A DNA stretch of 64,000 nt from Toxonevra muliebris (GCA_963691655.1 OY829329.1:21871383-21935382); one strand, 5' to 3'. Positions 46,761 to 58,237 are shown, counted from the stretch's first letter. The notes: a model not told the origin generated them from the sequence alone. Numbers and translations are program-made.

Positions 46761-48742
46761 ACAATGTGTCCAATAAATTTAATTTCTTTTTGATGAAACT
46801 TGGATTTTGTTTTATTAAACTTCAAACCTACATTTTTCGCTCTCTCTAGCACCTGTTGCAAAATAGCATCATGTTCTTCAACATTTGGAGCATGAACTAA
46901 AAAATCGTCCATGTAAATTACTATACCTTTAATGTCACTGAACAATCGCACCATTTCGGCATGAAATATCTCTGGCGCCGCATTTATGCCAAATGGCAAA
47001 CGTAAGAAACGATACCGCCCGAACGGTGTATTAAATGTGCATAATTTTGATGATCTTTCGTCTAAAGGCATCATCCAGAAGCCTGAATTTGCATCAAGAC
47101 TACTAAAAATTTTTGAGCCACTTAACTTTGACTTGCATTCGTCAACGTTTGGAAATGGGAAACGCGGACGTAAAATGGCCTTATTTAAATTTTTTGGATC
47201 CAGACACAAACGCAGACTGCCATTAGGCTTAGACACTAACACAATGGAACTCACGGTAGGCTCTTTCACAGGCACTATAACATTTAAGTCAGACATTCTA
47301 TTTAGTTCATTTTTAAGAGAGTCATATAATGAAAAAGGTATTTTCCTTGGTGGATCAACAACTGGCGTTATATCTGTATTCACTTTTAAAGAGCATTCAT
47401 TTTTAAGCAGACCGAGACCTTCAAAAACTTCTTCATATTTTTCAAAATTTTGTTTTTCAATGGCATTAATTTGCCGCACTAGATTCATGGCAATGGCACT
47501 TTGCAGGCCTATGATATTATTGCACTGCATGTTTAATATGTAAAAACTTGTTAAATAATTTTTGCTTTGAAACGCCACAGACAACTGACTAATACCTAAG
47601 ATAGGTAATTTCTCACCACTAAATGTTAGAATACTGTTTTTTACATTTTTATCTAAATAACTTAATTTTAATAACTTAAATGTATTTACTGACATTACGT
47701 TCGCTTGTGCTCCTGTATCCACTTGACAGATAACCTCTTTCTTGTTGATTTTTATGTTGACATTCCATACGTTTTTGTTGTTGTGTATCCTCTCTCTTTC
47801 ATAAGTTTTCTTTTTGTTGTTGCTATTCTGTTCCAGTATACCAATAAAAAGATCATCGTGGTCGTCGTGTTTCACCACACTTTTTAGGTACTTATTCGTT
47901 TGTTGTTTACAGAAACACATTCTTGCAAAATGGTTAAGTTTGCCGCATAGATGACATTTCGCGCCTTGTGCTGGACACTTATTTCGATGAATTTGACCGC
48001 ATTTTTTGCACGTTGTTGTTACGGTTTGATGTTGTTTTTGTATGTTGTTTGTGTGTGGCGTATATTTTTTCGTTAAGTGTAACTGTTCTCTCTTTGACGC
48101 ATGTGCAGTTTTCTGGTGTTTTAGCGCCGACAAAGTACTGATGTCATGCTCACTTGGTTGATGGATCATGTGAGCACTTTCTTTTGCTAGTGTGATGCTT
48201 TTTGCGATGTCTATTGCTTTTTGTAGTTTTATATTACCTTCACTTAGAAGTCTTTCCTTAATGTGCGAAAAATTTTGTGAAAGGCCACAAATAAAAATGT
48301 CGCGCACTAAGTCTTCCCTGATGCTACCAAATTCGCAAGTTGAACTTAAATTGTGTAGTGCTGCCGTATATTCGGCTATAGACTCACCACAGTTCTGTCT
48401 GCGCATTAAAAATTTATGGCGCTCCATAGCGATGTTGACTTTTGGTACGAAATACGCCTCAAATTTTTTCAGCAAGTCGCCATATTTAATTTTATCAATA
48501 TCTTCGTTAAACGAGTTGAAAATTTGTAATACTTCGGCCCCGAGATGGTGAAGTAATAACGCGACTTTTCGCGCGTCTATTTCATCTTCTAGATTTGATG
48601 CTCTTAGGTATATTTTGAATTGCGTACTCCACATTCTCCATTCCACTGCTAAATTCGTTGATTTCAGGTTTATGGGTTGGATCGTAGTAGCAAATGACAT
48701 GACGTGCCCATTTGCTAAAGGCTCCGCTTTGTTTTCCGTCAT
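46730..48742 (-). CDS. Gag-protease-RT frame of the gypsy element (670 codons)
   Basis: The ATG at 48742 begins MTENKAEPLANGHVMSFATT. Residues about 30-190 are a gag domain of the retrotransposon gag type (WRMWSTQFKIYL, FLMRRQNCGESIAEY). Two zinc knuckles lie at 245-256 (CKKCGQIHRNKC) and 263-276 (CHLCGKLNHFARMC). The aspartic protease motif VDTGA is at about 341-345. RT follows at about 470-660, with LCLDPKNLNKA, FSSLDANSGFW (first Asp), LPFGINAAPEIF and the catalytic YMDD at 610-613. The frame ends abnormally at PDSLPFP because of the inversion/deletion at 46696-46760. Gag, protease and the RT palm look intact, so gag particles could still be made. The fused gag-pol without a frameshift is known from some gypsy lineages. 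Confidence 0.92.
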   Translation of the reverse strand: MTENKAEPLANGHVMSFATTIQPINLKSTNLAVEWRMWSTQFKIYLRASNLEDEIDARKVALLLHHLGAEVLQIFNSFNEDIDKIKYGDLLKKFEAYFVPKVNIAMERHKFLMRRQNCGESIAEYTAALHNLSSTCEFGSIREDLVRDIFICGLSQNFSHIKERLLSEGNIKLQKAIDIAKSITLAKESAHMIHQPSEHDISTLSALKHQKTAHASKREQLHLTKKYTPHTNNIQKQHQTVTTTCKKCGQIHRNKCPAQGAKCHLCGKLNHFARMCFCKQQTNKYLKSVVKHDDHDDLFIGILEQNSNNKKKTYERERIHNNKNVWNVNIKINKKEVICQVDTGAQANVMSVNTFKLLKLSYLDKNVKNSILTFSGEKLPILGISQLSVAFQSKNYLTSFYILNMQCNNIIGLQSAIAMNLVRQINAIEKQNFEKYEEVFEGLGLLKNECSLKVNTDITPVVDPPRKIPFSLYDSLKNELNRMSDLNVIVPVKEPTVSSIVLVSKPNGSLRLCLDPKNLNKAILRPRFPFPNVDECKSKLSGSKIFSSLDANSGFWMMPLDERSSKLCTFNTPFGRYRFLRLPFGINAAPEIFHAEMVRLFSDIKGIVIYMDDFLVHAPNVEEHDAILQQVLERAKNVGLKFNKTKSKFHQKEIKFIGHIVKNPDSLPFP

Positions 48743-48857
48743 TTTATTTGAACTTTGTTGTAGCTGCGTGTCTTGTCCTTCAGTTGACTTTGATTAAATT
48801 TTTACTTTTTAATCTTTTATTGAATTTAATTTTATAAATTTACAACATCTGACACCA
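48743..48857 (-). promoter_or_regulatory. Leader with primer binding site
   Basis: The minus strand immediately after the 5' LTR reads TGGTGTCAGATGT (48857-48845), with no spacer. TGG pairs with the tRNA CCA end; the rest pairs with a tRNA 3' end of the form ATCTGAC-A-CCA, which fits a tRNA-Leu whose 5' end is GTCAG. The tRNA identity is an inference. The remaining ~100 bp are an AT-rich untranslated leader up to the gag ATG. Confidence 0.75.
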
Positions 48858-48994
48858 TGTTGTGTAGGCAGCAGCGTAGACACGACTGTCCTTTATTTCA
48901 TAACGAGTAATGTATAAAGATAATGTAGATAATACAGTGTTGGATATTAAGGTAGTAGTAAAGTAGTAATAGTGCTAATAATATTTTTACAACA
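48858..48994 (-). repeat. 5' LTR (137 bp)
   Basis: This is the promoter-proximal LTR for the minus-strand element, indistinguishable by eye from the LTR at 44402-44538. It is followed outside by the target duplication ATTAA. Confidence 0.95.
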
Positions 48995-48999
48995 ATTAA

Positions 49000-51900
49000 A
49001 AAATAATTTTTTCACGAAACTCAGAGAGACTTTCGTTTTCGTCTTAACTTTTTGCACATCTCACATTTTTTTTCCATTAAAATCGGTATTTGTTGGCATT
49101 TAAGAGTTAATAATAAGAATCAAAAAAAGACATATTTTTTCTCCCCAATGCAATTCTACGATTTGCTGTTCTCATCGACATTTTATGTTTTTAGATGAAG
49201 CTTTTTCGCTCTCTTAAATTTAGAGCGTAAAAGCTTCGCTCTCTTAAATTGAGAGCGTAAAAGCTTCATATAAAAACACAAAAAGAGAGTGCGGCACTCA
49301 GTTTGTTAATGGGTCTTTAACCAACTGTTTTATCTGGGAGCGCGGAAAGCTTGCAGTATTTGTCGAACGGTTGATGAGAGTGCATGTCCAGTGCTCTACT
49401 CGCGGGATTGCTGACGAAAGCTTGTGTCAAAAAAAGCACTGTCTCAGGGAGAAAAAGAGGTGATCAAAGACCAAAGCTTTTAAGAGTGATATTGATATGT
49501 AAGATGTTATGACTGGTTTTCACTATATCATATTCCATGTGAAAGAGAGAGAAAGGGAGAATTTCTTATATGAAATTGCCAACATGTTGGCAAATTTAAT
49601 TGAATTTGACATAGTGAAAACTTAGTATTATAGTCCTAAATTCCATGCATGAGTCGTTCATAATTTAATCTGAAAAATAAAATCTTGAAATATTGTATTA
49701 ATTTAATTGTTTACTGTATCTATAAAGAAAATTTATTCTAAATTTGGTTAAAAATAAAACTACTTTCTTATACTTCCTTCCATCGAGAGCATTCGTTACT
49801 ATTCTATATAGAAAATAGCTATACAAATGATAGTAAATACTACTATAAAAAAAAGAAAAAAAAAAACAAGAAGCAGAAAACAACCATCATTTCAAAATAA
49901 CGAATCGTAAATTTTCCAGTTAACATCAAAATTGTGAAAATTATGTACATTTGCAACAACAAACGGCAGCAATAACAAACATTCATAACCAAATTTATTG
50001 CAAATAAGAAAAATGTTGTTGGTTGTTACCTCCTCCTAGCGCAGCTACAAGAACAACAAAACCAACAAAAATATATAAATAAGAAACCAAAAAAAGCAAA
50101 AAAAGAAAAAAATCGAGCAAGGAGTAAGGAAAGGAAACGAGAGAAAAATGTGAACGTGAACATTGAACGACAGGACGAGACAAGGAACAGTATCGAGACC
50201 AAGCCATGCCATACAATACTCGACCAACAACAACAACAAAAATCTATGTATGAAGCATTCAGAGTCGTCGTGGTCAGCAAAAAATGGACGAAGCAACGAA
50301 ACTACGAAATAGATGAAAACCAAAGAAAAAAAAAACAGGCGAATAAATTCCATAATAAAACAAAAACCAAAAACAAAAAAATGATGAAAGACAAACATGC
50401 GCCACAAGGATAACGAACAGATAGACACATATACATACATACATACATAGCAATGAGAGGGTGAGAGTATGGACGTAGGAGAAGAAGAAGGAGAGTGAGA
50501 GGTAAAGAACCTAGGTTGAGTAGAGGATGTACAAAAATGATGGCAGCTCTAGGAACTTCCATCAAACCAAACTGAGGGAAAGACAGAGAGGTTAAGTGAG
50601 AGAGGCAGAGTGGGAGAGACTCAGAGCGGCTACAATGATGGAAACAACAACAACAACAATAAGAGCAACTAGAACAACCATTACGAATGACAGTAGATTG
50701 AGAATGTTTAAAAATTATGTGCGGGAGGTGGGTGGATGTTACAACAAGCAAGTGAACGATGGTGGAGAGAGGGGATAGCGGGCAGAGCGTACATTGGGCT
50801 AAATGTATGGGTCAACAACATACACACAACAACAATAACAACGACAATATGGTTGAAGAGAAGAGAGGAGAAAGAGGAGATTCAACTTTGTATCGAGCTT
50901 GTGAATTGTGAGTTTGAGTGTCACATAAACTATATTTTTGCCATTTTCTCCAAAAACGAAAACGAAAAAACAACAGAAATATATTTGCTGGAATTCTTTT
51001 GTTTATTTTGGTTTGGTTTTCAGTTTCTCGTTGGTTTTTTTTTTGGCTTGGCTTGAATCGGATTGGATTGAATTGGATCACATTTATTTTGTTGTATACT
51101 CTACAGAGTTTGTGTCAGTATCTTTCTTTTTCTTTTTTTTTTAGGGTGACGCTTATGTATATTTATTTTAGCCAAATTGACGAAGTGTCCTTGTTGTTTT
51201 GTGCTTGTTATTGTCATCGTTATTCTGTTTATTCTACTTCTTCTTCTTCTTCTTCTTGTATCTAATGTTGATGTTCTTTCGTTTGTTTGACATTCCACAG
51301 GACATGAACTACATAAACGACATGGACATGGACATGGATAGCATAGAGTAGTAGAGTGGATAGCAGCAAACAGCAGCAGCAGAGAAGCATATTTTATTTT
51401 TCTTAATGACAAGCGTAAAGAAAAAATGCGCACATAAAATGTTTAATTTATACGTTTTTGTTTCTATTTTTTTTTTTTTCTTTATTCATTCATTTATTTA
51501 TTCTTCTTGCCACTCCAACTAAAATCATTGCCTTAAATACAAAAATATTTAATAGTTATACTAGCAAGTGGAAAAAAATAAAGAAAGACAAAATAATAAC
51601 GAAATAAACAATAGCAGAGGATTGAAAATAGTTATCATAAATTAATTTTGTTTATGGAGACATCATGACCACATCATATCATAGAGAAGGCTTCAGTGAA
51701 ATATTACCGCAGTTTGCTGGGTAATGGACAACTTGAATAAATATTGTAAACTTTCTGCAATATAATCGTTAAAGTGTAGTAATTTTGTTCAATTATTTTA
51801 GATAAAACTTAACGAGATTTCCTATTAGCTTGAAATCTGTTATATCCGACTTACATTATTAATTAACTACGTAAAATTAAAAGAATTCTTCGGTTGCAGT

Positions 51901-52077
51901 GTAACCCAAGAATATTCTGACTGAATCAATTCTGCCATTACACCATAAGTAATAAAGTTTATTTTATTTGTCACCTCTTCGCTAACTTAATATGAAGAGG
52001 TATACATTACTTTCCAAGAACATCGCAATGTTAAAATTCGTTGAAATCCTAATGCATGTTCTTTATACCACTTCCAT
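49000..52077. other. Non-coding with simple repeats
   Basis: At 49197-49267 GAAGCTTTTTCGCTCT is followed by two copies of AGAGCGTAAAAGCTTC, forming alternative hairpins. CAACAAC runs, purine-rich stretches (50080-50640) and (TTC)n at 51236-51256 make low-complexity frames on both strands. No gene is supported. Confidence 0.5.
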
Positions 52078-52127
52078 TACAAAATTGTCACATAGCCGTT
52101 CGGAATCGGCGTTAAACTGTAGGTCCT
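52078..52127 (+). mobile_element. tRNA-derived SINE, copy D (short 3' body fragment)
   Basis: About 50 bp around CGTTCGGAATCGGCG and TTAAACTGTAGGTCC match the central body of copies A-C. Head and tail are missing. Confidence 0.75.
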
Positions 52128-52133
52128 ACCATC

Positions 52134-52205
52134 GCCACTGTGGTCTAGTGGAAGAGTGCCAGACTCTTGTTTCTGGAGACCCGAGTTCGATTCTCGGCTT
52201 GGGTA
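52134..52205 (+). other. tRNA-like sequence with Pol III boxes (pseudo-tRNA or SINE head)
   Basis: TGGTCTAGTGG at 52141-52151 is a good box A, and GTTCGATTC at 52185-52193 is a good box B. A 5 bp anticodon stem (CCAGA 52159-52163 with TCTGG 52172-52176) encloses an 8 nt loop, and a perfect 5 bp T stem (CCGAG 52181-52185, CTCGG 52193-52197) encloses TTCGATT. The acceptor stem does not pair well, and the loop has 8 rather than 7 nt, so a functional tRNA is unlikely. A T-run at about 52250 could terminate Pol III. It directly follows SINE fragment D but has a different head from copies B and C. Confidence 0.6.
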
Positions 52206-52474
52206 TGTTTCTTATCCATCTTTCTTTCTCCCTTCCTTTCTTTCTTTCTTTTTTGGGGCTTTGGTACAAAAGATCTTATAGGTCGCAGTGCCTGACTTTC
52301 GAGTCGTCCTTCCTTCAAATAATAATAAAAATAATAGCTCTTACCTATATGGGTATTTTTAGTTAATTAAATGAGAAATTTCTAAAAAGTTCCAAAAAAA
52401 TATTATACCAAAAATTTCACTAGGCATTATCAAAGACAAGAAGCACTTAGGCGTTAAGGGTGAGTCCGAAAAAG

Positions 52475-53520
52475 GGGAATTTTCCCTCGTCACTCCCTTT
52501 TTTTCTTCAATTCTTCTTCCCTTCTTTCCTGTCTGTCTCCCTTCTTCCGTTTTTTCCTGCCTTCTTTCCTTCTTCGATCCTGCCTCCATTTTTCCCTTCC
52601 TCATTTCTGCCCTCCTCCTTTCCCTCACTCCAATCACTCGTTTCTCTACTCTTCCTTCACTTCCTCCATACTCTCTTTTTTCTTTCTTTCCACTTTGCTT
52701 TCCTTCCTCTGTTTTCCCTGAATTTTTTCCCCCTTCCTCATTTCCATCTCGAACCCTCAATCCCTGGCTTTCTGTCTTCATCGCTTCTTTCACTTCTATC
52801 TTCATCTACTCCCTCTTTCCTTCACTCTTATCACTTTTTTTACAAACTCCTTCTTCACTTCCTCGATAATCTCTTTCCCTGTACCTTTCTTCCACCATTC
52901 CCCTTTCTCCCTTTTCGTCCCTCTTTTCATTCCTTCAGCTCTTCCTCCCTCCTTTCCTCTCTGTTTCCCTTTTTTTTCTTTCTTCCTTCCTCTCTTCACA
53001 GCTTCTTCATTTCCAACCTTACTTTGTTCTTCCTTCTTTCCTCTTTTCTTACCTTTCTCTCTTCCTTCCATTTTCCCTTCATCTTTCGGTTCTTCCCTTC
53101 CTTCCTCTGTTTTTCCACCTTCATTTTCTATCTTAACATTCTTTATCGTTTCCTCACATTTTTTCTTCATTTTTCCCCCTCTTCCTTCCTTCGGCCTTTT
53201 TCTTTCTTTAATCCCTTCCTATGCTCACTGCTTCCTCAATCACTTCCTTTTTCCTCCTTTCTTCCCTTTCTTACTTCCTTCTTCCCTTCATCTTTCCATT
53301 CTTCCTTTCTTCCTCTCTTCTTTCCTCTTTCACTTCTTTTTCCTCTCTTCATCATTTTCTCACATCTATCCTAAATTCCCCCCCCCCCTTTTTCATTCCT
53401 TCTCTTCCTTACTTCATTCATTACGTCTTAGCGTCTTCCCATCCATCCTTCTTTAACCTCTTCTTCACTTCCTTTTTCCGTCATTTCCTCCACCCTCTTT
53501 TTCCACTTCCATTGCCATTG
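52475..53520. repeat. ~1 kb polypyrimidine tract (CTTCC/CTTTC-rich)
   Basis: The plus strand is almost entirely C and T, with CCTTCC, CTTTCT and TTTTTC variants. It produces a long open frame on the plus strand (52460-53374) and a shorter one on the minus strand. Both are low-complexity translations, not genes. Confidence 0.9.
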
Positions 53521-55960
53521 ACGAGCTTTCCCACTGGGTTTTGATGTTTCAGCACGAATAACGGAACATTTTTAGTTTTGCTGAGCGAGCATTACTCTTT
53601 CTCAAATACGCATAGTGAAGAAACTTACCAACAACAAATGTCATTTCTTGTTCTGTTGGTGTAAATTCGGTCAGTTCTCAATACTACAAAAACTATTCTA
53701 TAGTCTCTCATTTGTTCGCTTTTAATGCAGTTATTGTGGGAAGAAACTCTTCATTGAATAGGCACGGTCTCTCATTCTCTCTGATTAAGAAAAGCAGACA
53801 ATGAGTACTCAGTTACGCAGTTTTGGATTACTCTATAAAGAAGCAATAAGTTTGCTCCTTTGGAAAGATTTTTTTCAAAGATGATATAAATTGTTGTAAA
53901 AATTAAAAGCATTGCAAAATGACCACGCCTACTTTTAAAATTTATTAAAAATATATTTGTTGTGTAACTACAGGTAATGAGTCATGCCCCCTTCCTATGA
54001 CTACAGAAATTCTCCAAATGCTGTACTACGTTTGGAACTCATGCGAATTCAAATTCGATAACTCATCAAGTGAAATCCAAAAACAAATCAGAAACTTCCT
54101 ACTGCAACACTTACTCGATGCACTGCAAAGCAGCAACAAAGCAATAACAATTGCAATTAACATAATTCATCAACAATGTAATGCTGTCAGCGCCAATGTT
54201 GCAGCAATTTCGCAGCACGAAGAGGAAGAAGAAGTGTCGCCTTGCGCGATTTTGTTGTTGTATTTTTTGATACGTTTCATTAATTTCGCATAATAACGAT
54301 GAAGAAAATTTTTTTGATTTCTTGTTTGTTTTGTTTTTTTTTTTTTTTAATTTTTTTTTTCGTTTTCTTTTCAAACTAAATGAATTTTTGTGAATGCTCA
54401 AGTGAAGACGCCAAATTAAATGTTATACTTCAATAAAACTGCAACAAACTGTTGGCAACATATTGCACATACACTGTGATACAACAATATTGCATGCATT
54501 ATGAATGCGGCGCGGTGCTTCTTGTTCTTCTTCTTCTAACTTCATGCACCATCAAAAGTTTTCAATTTTTGCTACTGTGGCTGTCGCCGCCGCTGATGCT
54601 GATGCTGCTGCTGCTCTCTCCCATTCCCCGTCATTCATCGTTCAGCAGAACTCATTCGTTCGTTGAAGTCTCACGTCCGCATTCCTGCATCGAACATTAA
54701 TTTACAAATATTACAACAAAACAACAAAAACAATTTTTATTAATTGCAACGAAGCGACAAATTTTTTTGTGAATAATCAAAAATGTAAGCAAAAACAAAA
54801 AAACCAAAAAACAACAACAACGCTTAATGACAAGAACATGTCAACTTTACTCATCGTTGTCGTTGTCGACGTTGTTGTTGTTGTCGGTAGTCGAACACAT
54901 GCAGGCGCAGACAGCAAAAACAAGCTGTCGGAGGCTATTGCAACAACAAATAAACAGTCAAAAAATGACAATCTTTTTTGCGAGCTCTCTCAAGATGCAG
55001 CAGCAGCAGCAGTAGTAGCCACGAAATGCAACACTGTAGGCGCAGCAATAACACAGAAGAGTAGTAGTAGTAGTAGTTGTAGTGTATGTGTGAGAGATAG
55101 AGATGATGAGAGCAAGATGAAGAGCGGAGTAGTGCGAGTATGATATTTAAATGCGCGAAACAAATAAATAACGAGTGAAAAACAAATGGAAAATATTAAA
55201 AACTGACGGATGGATGCGTCTGTTGGCCCCACTAGCGACGATCGCTGTATCTGCAATAAAAACAACAACAACAGCAGCATTACATATTTTGCCATGAGTG
55301 AATGGTCGTGTGCATAAGGAGATGTCTAGAGAGTTGAGGAGAGAAGAGAGAGAGCCCGAAGAACTCAACTAAATTTGCATCGTTCGTTTTTTTTTTTTGT
55401 ATTTCTTTGCATTTTTCTTCTTTTTTTTTGGCATATGAATTTTTCTGCATCTTGGCAAATTGAGAATCATATTTAATAATTAATTACAAGTGCAATTGAG
55501 AAAAATATTGCTTTATTAGAGATGATTTCACTAACAACATTCAACGTTTATACGAAGTACGAGACATAAGCAAATTGGCTGGGGTAAAGGTGCATCGGAG
55601 TAGCGGAGGTGGAGGTGGAGTAGGAGGAGGGCAGTGCAGTGCTGTATGGATGGGTGTGTGTATAAATATTGAAATGCATTAGCTGAAGGTGAATCAAGGA
55701 GAAAATGTTCGATGCTGTGTGCGGGGGAGGGAAATTCAATAAGCGAAATGATGCGCAGCATTTTTAAATCAAATATTAATATTGCATTGTTTCATTCCAT
55801 TTGAGTGTATTGTTTTTTTCATGCTTATTTAAGTTTTAGATTTCTGAGGACTATAAATCTTAGTTCAATGAGGTTCGCCATTGTTATTCTGGAAGCAAAA
55901 GTTAGAGCTGAATGTTTTTGCTCGCTCTTATTGGATTAAAATTGTAGAAGGATCTGGCTG
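53521..55960. other. Non-coding with CAA/CAG and GTT repeats
   Basis: Simple repeats at 54800-54890 and 54990-55080 cause short frames. The plus-strand frame 53997-54293 has a complete ATG-to-stop but no recognised domain, and ends in GAA-rich sequence. No gene is supported. Confidence 0.5.
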
Positions 55961-55964
55961 CAAT

Positions 55965-57895
55965 TGAAATCGGACTCTCGCGATTTTTGAAATTTTGTTG
56001 GAATGTTGTACACATAGATTTTATGGACCAATGAACCCATTTTTTATTATAAAACTAAAAAGGGAAAAGTTTAATTTTTCTTTGTACTGGAGCGCCATCT
56101 ATGGACTAAGGGATTTTGTTGAAATTTTGCACACCATTTTGTTGAATACGAAAATTTTATACGCCAAGGGATTCATTTTTGGCGTTAAATGTTTTCAAAG
56201 GGAGCTTCGGACCAAAAGTTGGAAAAATAAGGAAAAACACATATTTTTCTTTGCACTGGTGCGCCATCTATGGGCCGACCGATTTGGTTGAAATTTTGTG
56301 TACTAAAAATTTTATGGGTCAAGGAACCCATTTTTAAACTTAAAAATATTTCAAAGGGAGCTTTGGACCAAAAATTAGAAAAATCAAGGAAAGTTGAATT
56401 TTTCCTTGTACTGAGGCGCCATCTATGGACCGATGGGATTAGTTGAAATTTTTATGACCAAGATTTTATAGGCCTCCTTGGCTCATTTTTGACCTCAAAA
56501 TATTTCCAAATTAAACTTTTACTTGTACTGGAGCGCCATCTATAGACCGATCGATTTTGTTGAAATTTTGTGAACCGAGGTTTAATGAGCCAAGGAACCC
56601 ATTTTTGATCTTAAAAAACTATTTCAAAGGGCGCTTCGGACCAAAAGTACAAAAATCATGGGAAAATTTAAATTTTTCTTATATTGGCGCCATCTATGGG
56701 CTGACAGATTTTGTTGAAATTCAGTGCACTAAGATTATATGGACCAGGAAATCCATTTTTGATCTTAAAAATATTTCATAGGGAGTTTCGGACCAAAAGT
56801 CAGAAAAATCAGGGAAGTGTGTATTTTCTTTATGCTGGAGCGCCATCTATGGAGCAACTGATTTTGTTAAAATTTTTGGACCAAGATTTTATGGCCCGAG
56901 AAAACCATTTTTGATCTTAAATATATTTTAAAGGGAGCTGCAAACAAAAAGTTAGAAAAATCAGGTAAAAGTTGAATTTTTCTTTGTACTGGAGCGCCAT
57001 CTGTTGACTGACTGGTTTTGTTGAAATTTTGTGCAGGAAGATTTTGTGGGCCAAGGAACCCATTTCTGATCTTAAAAATATTACAAAGGGAGTTTCGGAC
57101 CAAAAGTTAAAAAAATCAAGGAAACGCTGAATTTTTCCTTGTACTTAAGCGCCATCTATGGACCAACCGATTTTGTTGAAATTTTGTGTGCCCAGATTTG
57201 ATGGGCCAAGGAACCCAGTTCTAATCTTAAAAATATTCCAAAGGGAGCTTCGAATCCAATGTTGGGAAAATTAGGAAAAGAATGAATTTTTCTTTTACTG
57301 AAGCGCCATCTATAGACTGATGAATTTTGTTGAAATTTTGTGCACCAAGATTTTATGGACCAAGAAACCCATTTTTGACCTTAAAAATATTTCAAAGGGA
57401 GCTTCGGACCAACAGTTATAAAAATCAGGGAAAACTGGAAATTTTCATTGAACTGGAGCGCCATCTATGGACCAACTGATTATGTTACAAATTTTTGGAC
57501 CAAGATTTCATGGATCAAGAATTTATGAACCAAGGAACCCATTTTTATTACAAATATATTTTAAAGGGAGCTTCTCACCAAAAATTAGAAAAATCTGGAA
57601 AAGAATAAATTTTTCTTGTACCGAAGCGCCATCTATGGACCATCCAATTCGGTTGAGATTTTTGGAATCAAAATTTTACGGACCAAGGAACCGATTTTTG
57701 ATTTTAAAAATAGTTCAATGGGAGTTTCGGACCAAAATTTTGAAAAATCAGGGAAAAGTTGAATTTTTCCTTGTAGTGGAGCGCCATCTATGGGTCAAAA
57801 AATATATTTTTGATTTTAAAAATATTTCAAACGGAACTTCGGACCAAAAGTTACAAAAATCAAGCAATATTTGAATTCTTCGTTTTTTAAAGGGA
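55965..57895 (+). repeat. Satellite array, ~155 bp monomers with GCGCCATCTA core
   Basis: Twelve copies of the core start at 56092, 56261, 56416, 56533, 56697, 56840, 56994, 57149, 57303, 57458, 57626 and 57781. Six of the eleven spacings are 154-155 bp. Each monomer reads roughly: GCGCCATCTATGGACC, GATTTTGTTGAAATTTTG, TTTTATGGACCAAGGAACCC, ATTTTTGATCTTAAAAATAT, TTCAAAGGGAGCTTCGGACC, AAAAGTTAGAAAAATCAGGG, then a TTGAATTTTTCTTGTACTGGA lead-in to the next core. One monomer is short (117 bp) and a few are 143-169 bp. Frames found in it are incidental. Confidence 0.92.
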
Positions 57896-58237
57896 AGAAA
57901 ATTTAAACCTTCCCCTAAGGGAATCTTTGAATCCGCTAGTGTATTAACGTCTAACTCTAATGACAATGCGGAAGAGTATGAAAATGAAATACGCTTGTGC
58001 TAGAACAGATACTTTCAATTTGATCATAAAACTCAAAATGACAAGCACACAAATCAAAATTTTATGACTCTCCATACTAACTTTCTAATTTCAATCATTT
58101 TTTATGTAAATACTGAAGATATGAGAAATATTTCATATCCATAGATTGGAACCGCACTTGACTTCTAATGAGTAAAAACACAAAATTCCACATTCACAAG
58201 CAAAACTCAAACTCTAAAGCAACTACAACGTAAAGCT

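Larger units (their letters stand above)
44402..48994 (-). mobile_element. Ty3/gypsy LTR retrotransposon, complete ends, defective pol
   Basis: The 4593 bp element is flanked by the 5 bp target duplication ATTAA (44397-44401 and 48995-48999). Its 137 bp LTRs (44402-44538, 48858-48994) appear identical base for base and begin TGTTG and end CAACA. Read on the minus strand the order is 5' LTR, PBS, gag with zinc knuckles, protease, RT, RNase H, integrase, polypurine tract, 3' LTR, which is the Ty3/gypsy order (integrase after RNase H). The ancestor apparently had one gag-pol frame. This copy has four pol lesions: an inversion/deletion at 46696-46760, a 1 nt frameshift near 46415, a 28 bp insertion at 46026-46065 and an in-frame TAA at 45117-45119. 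No env-like frame is present. The LTRs imply recent insertion, and the lesions imply it could not supply its own enzymes. Confidence 0.95.

Noticed and set aside
46986..47543. 185-codon plus-strand frame inside the retrotransposon
   Set aside because: It is the antisense shadow of the RT region and has no independent domain.
52460..53374. 304-codon plus-strand open frame
   Set aside because: It is a translation of a polypyrimidine tract (S/F/L/P only); the absence of stops follows from the lack of purines.
53997..54293. 98-codon plus-strand frame with ATG
   Set aside because: No domain is recognised, the C-terminal half is repeat-derived, and there is no support beyond chance length.
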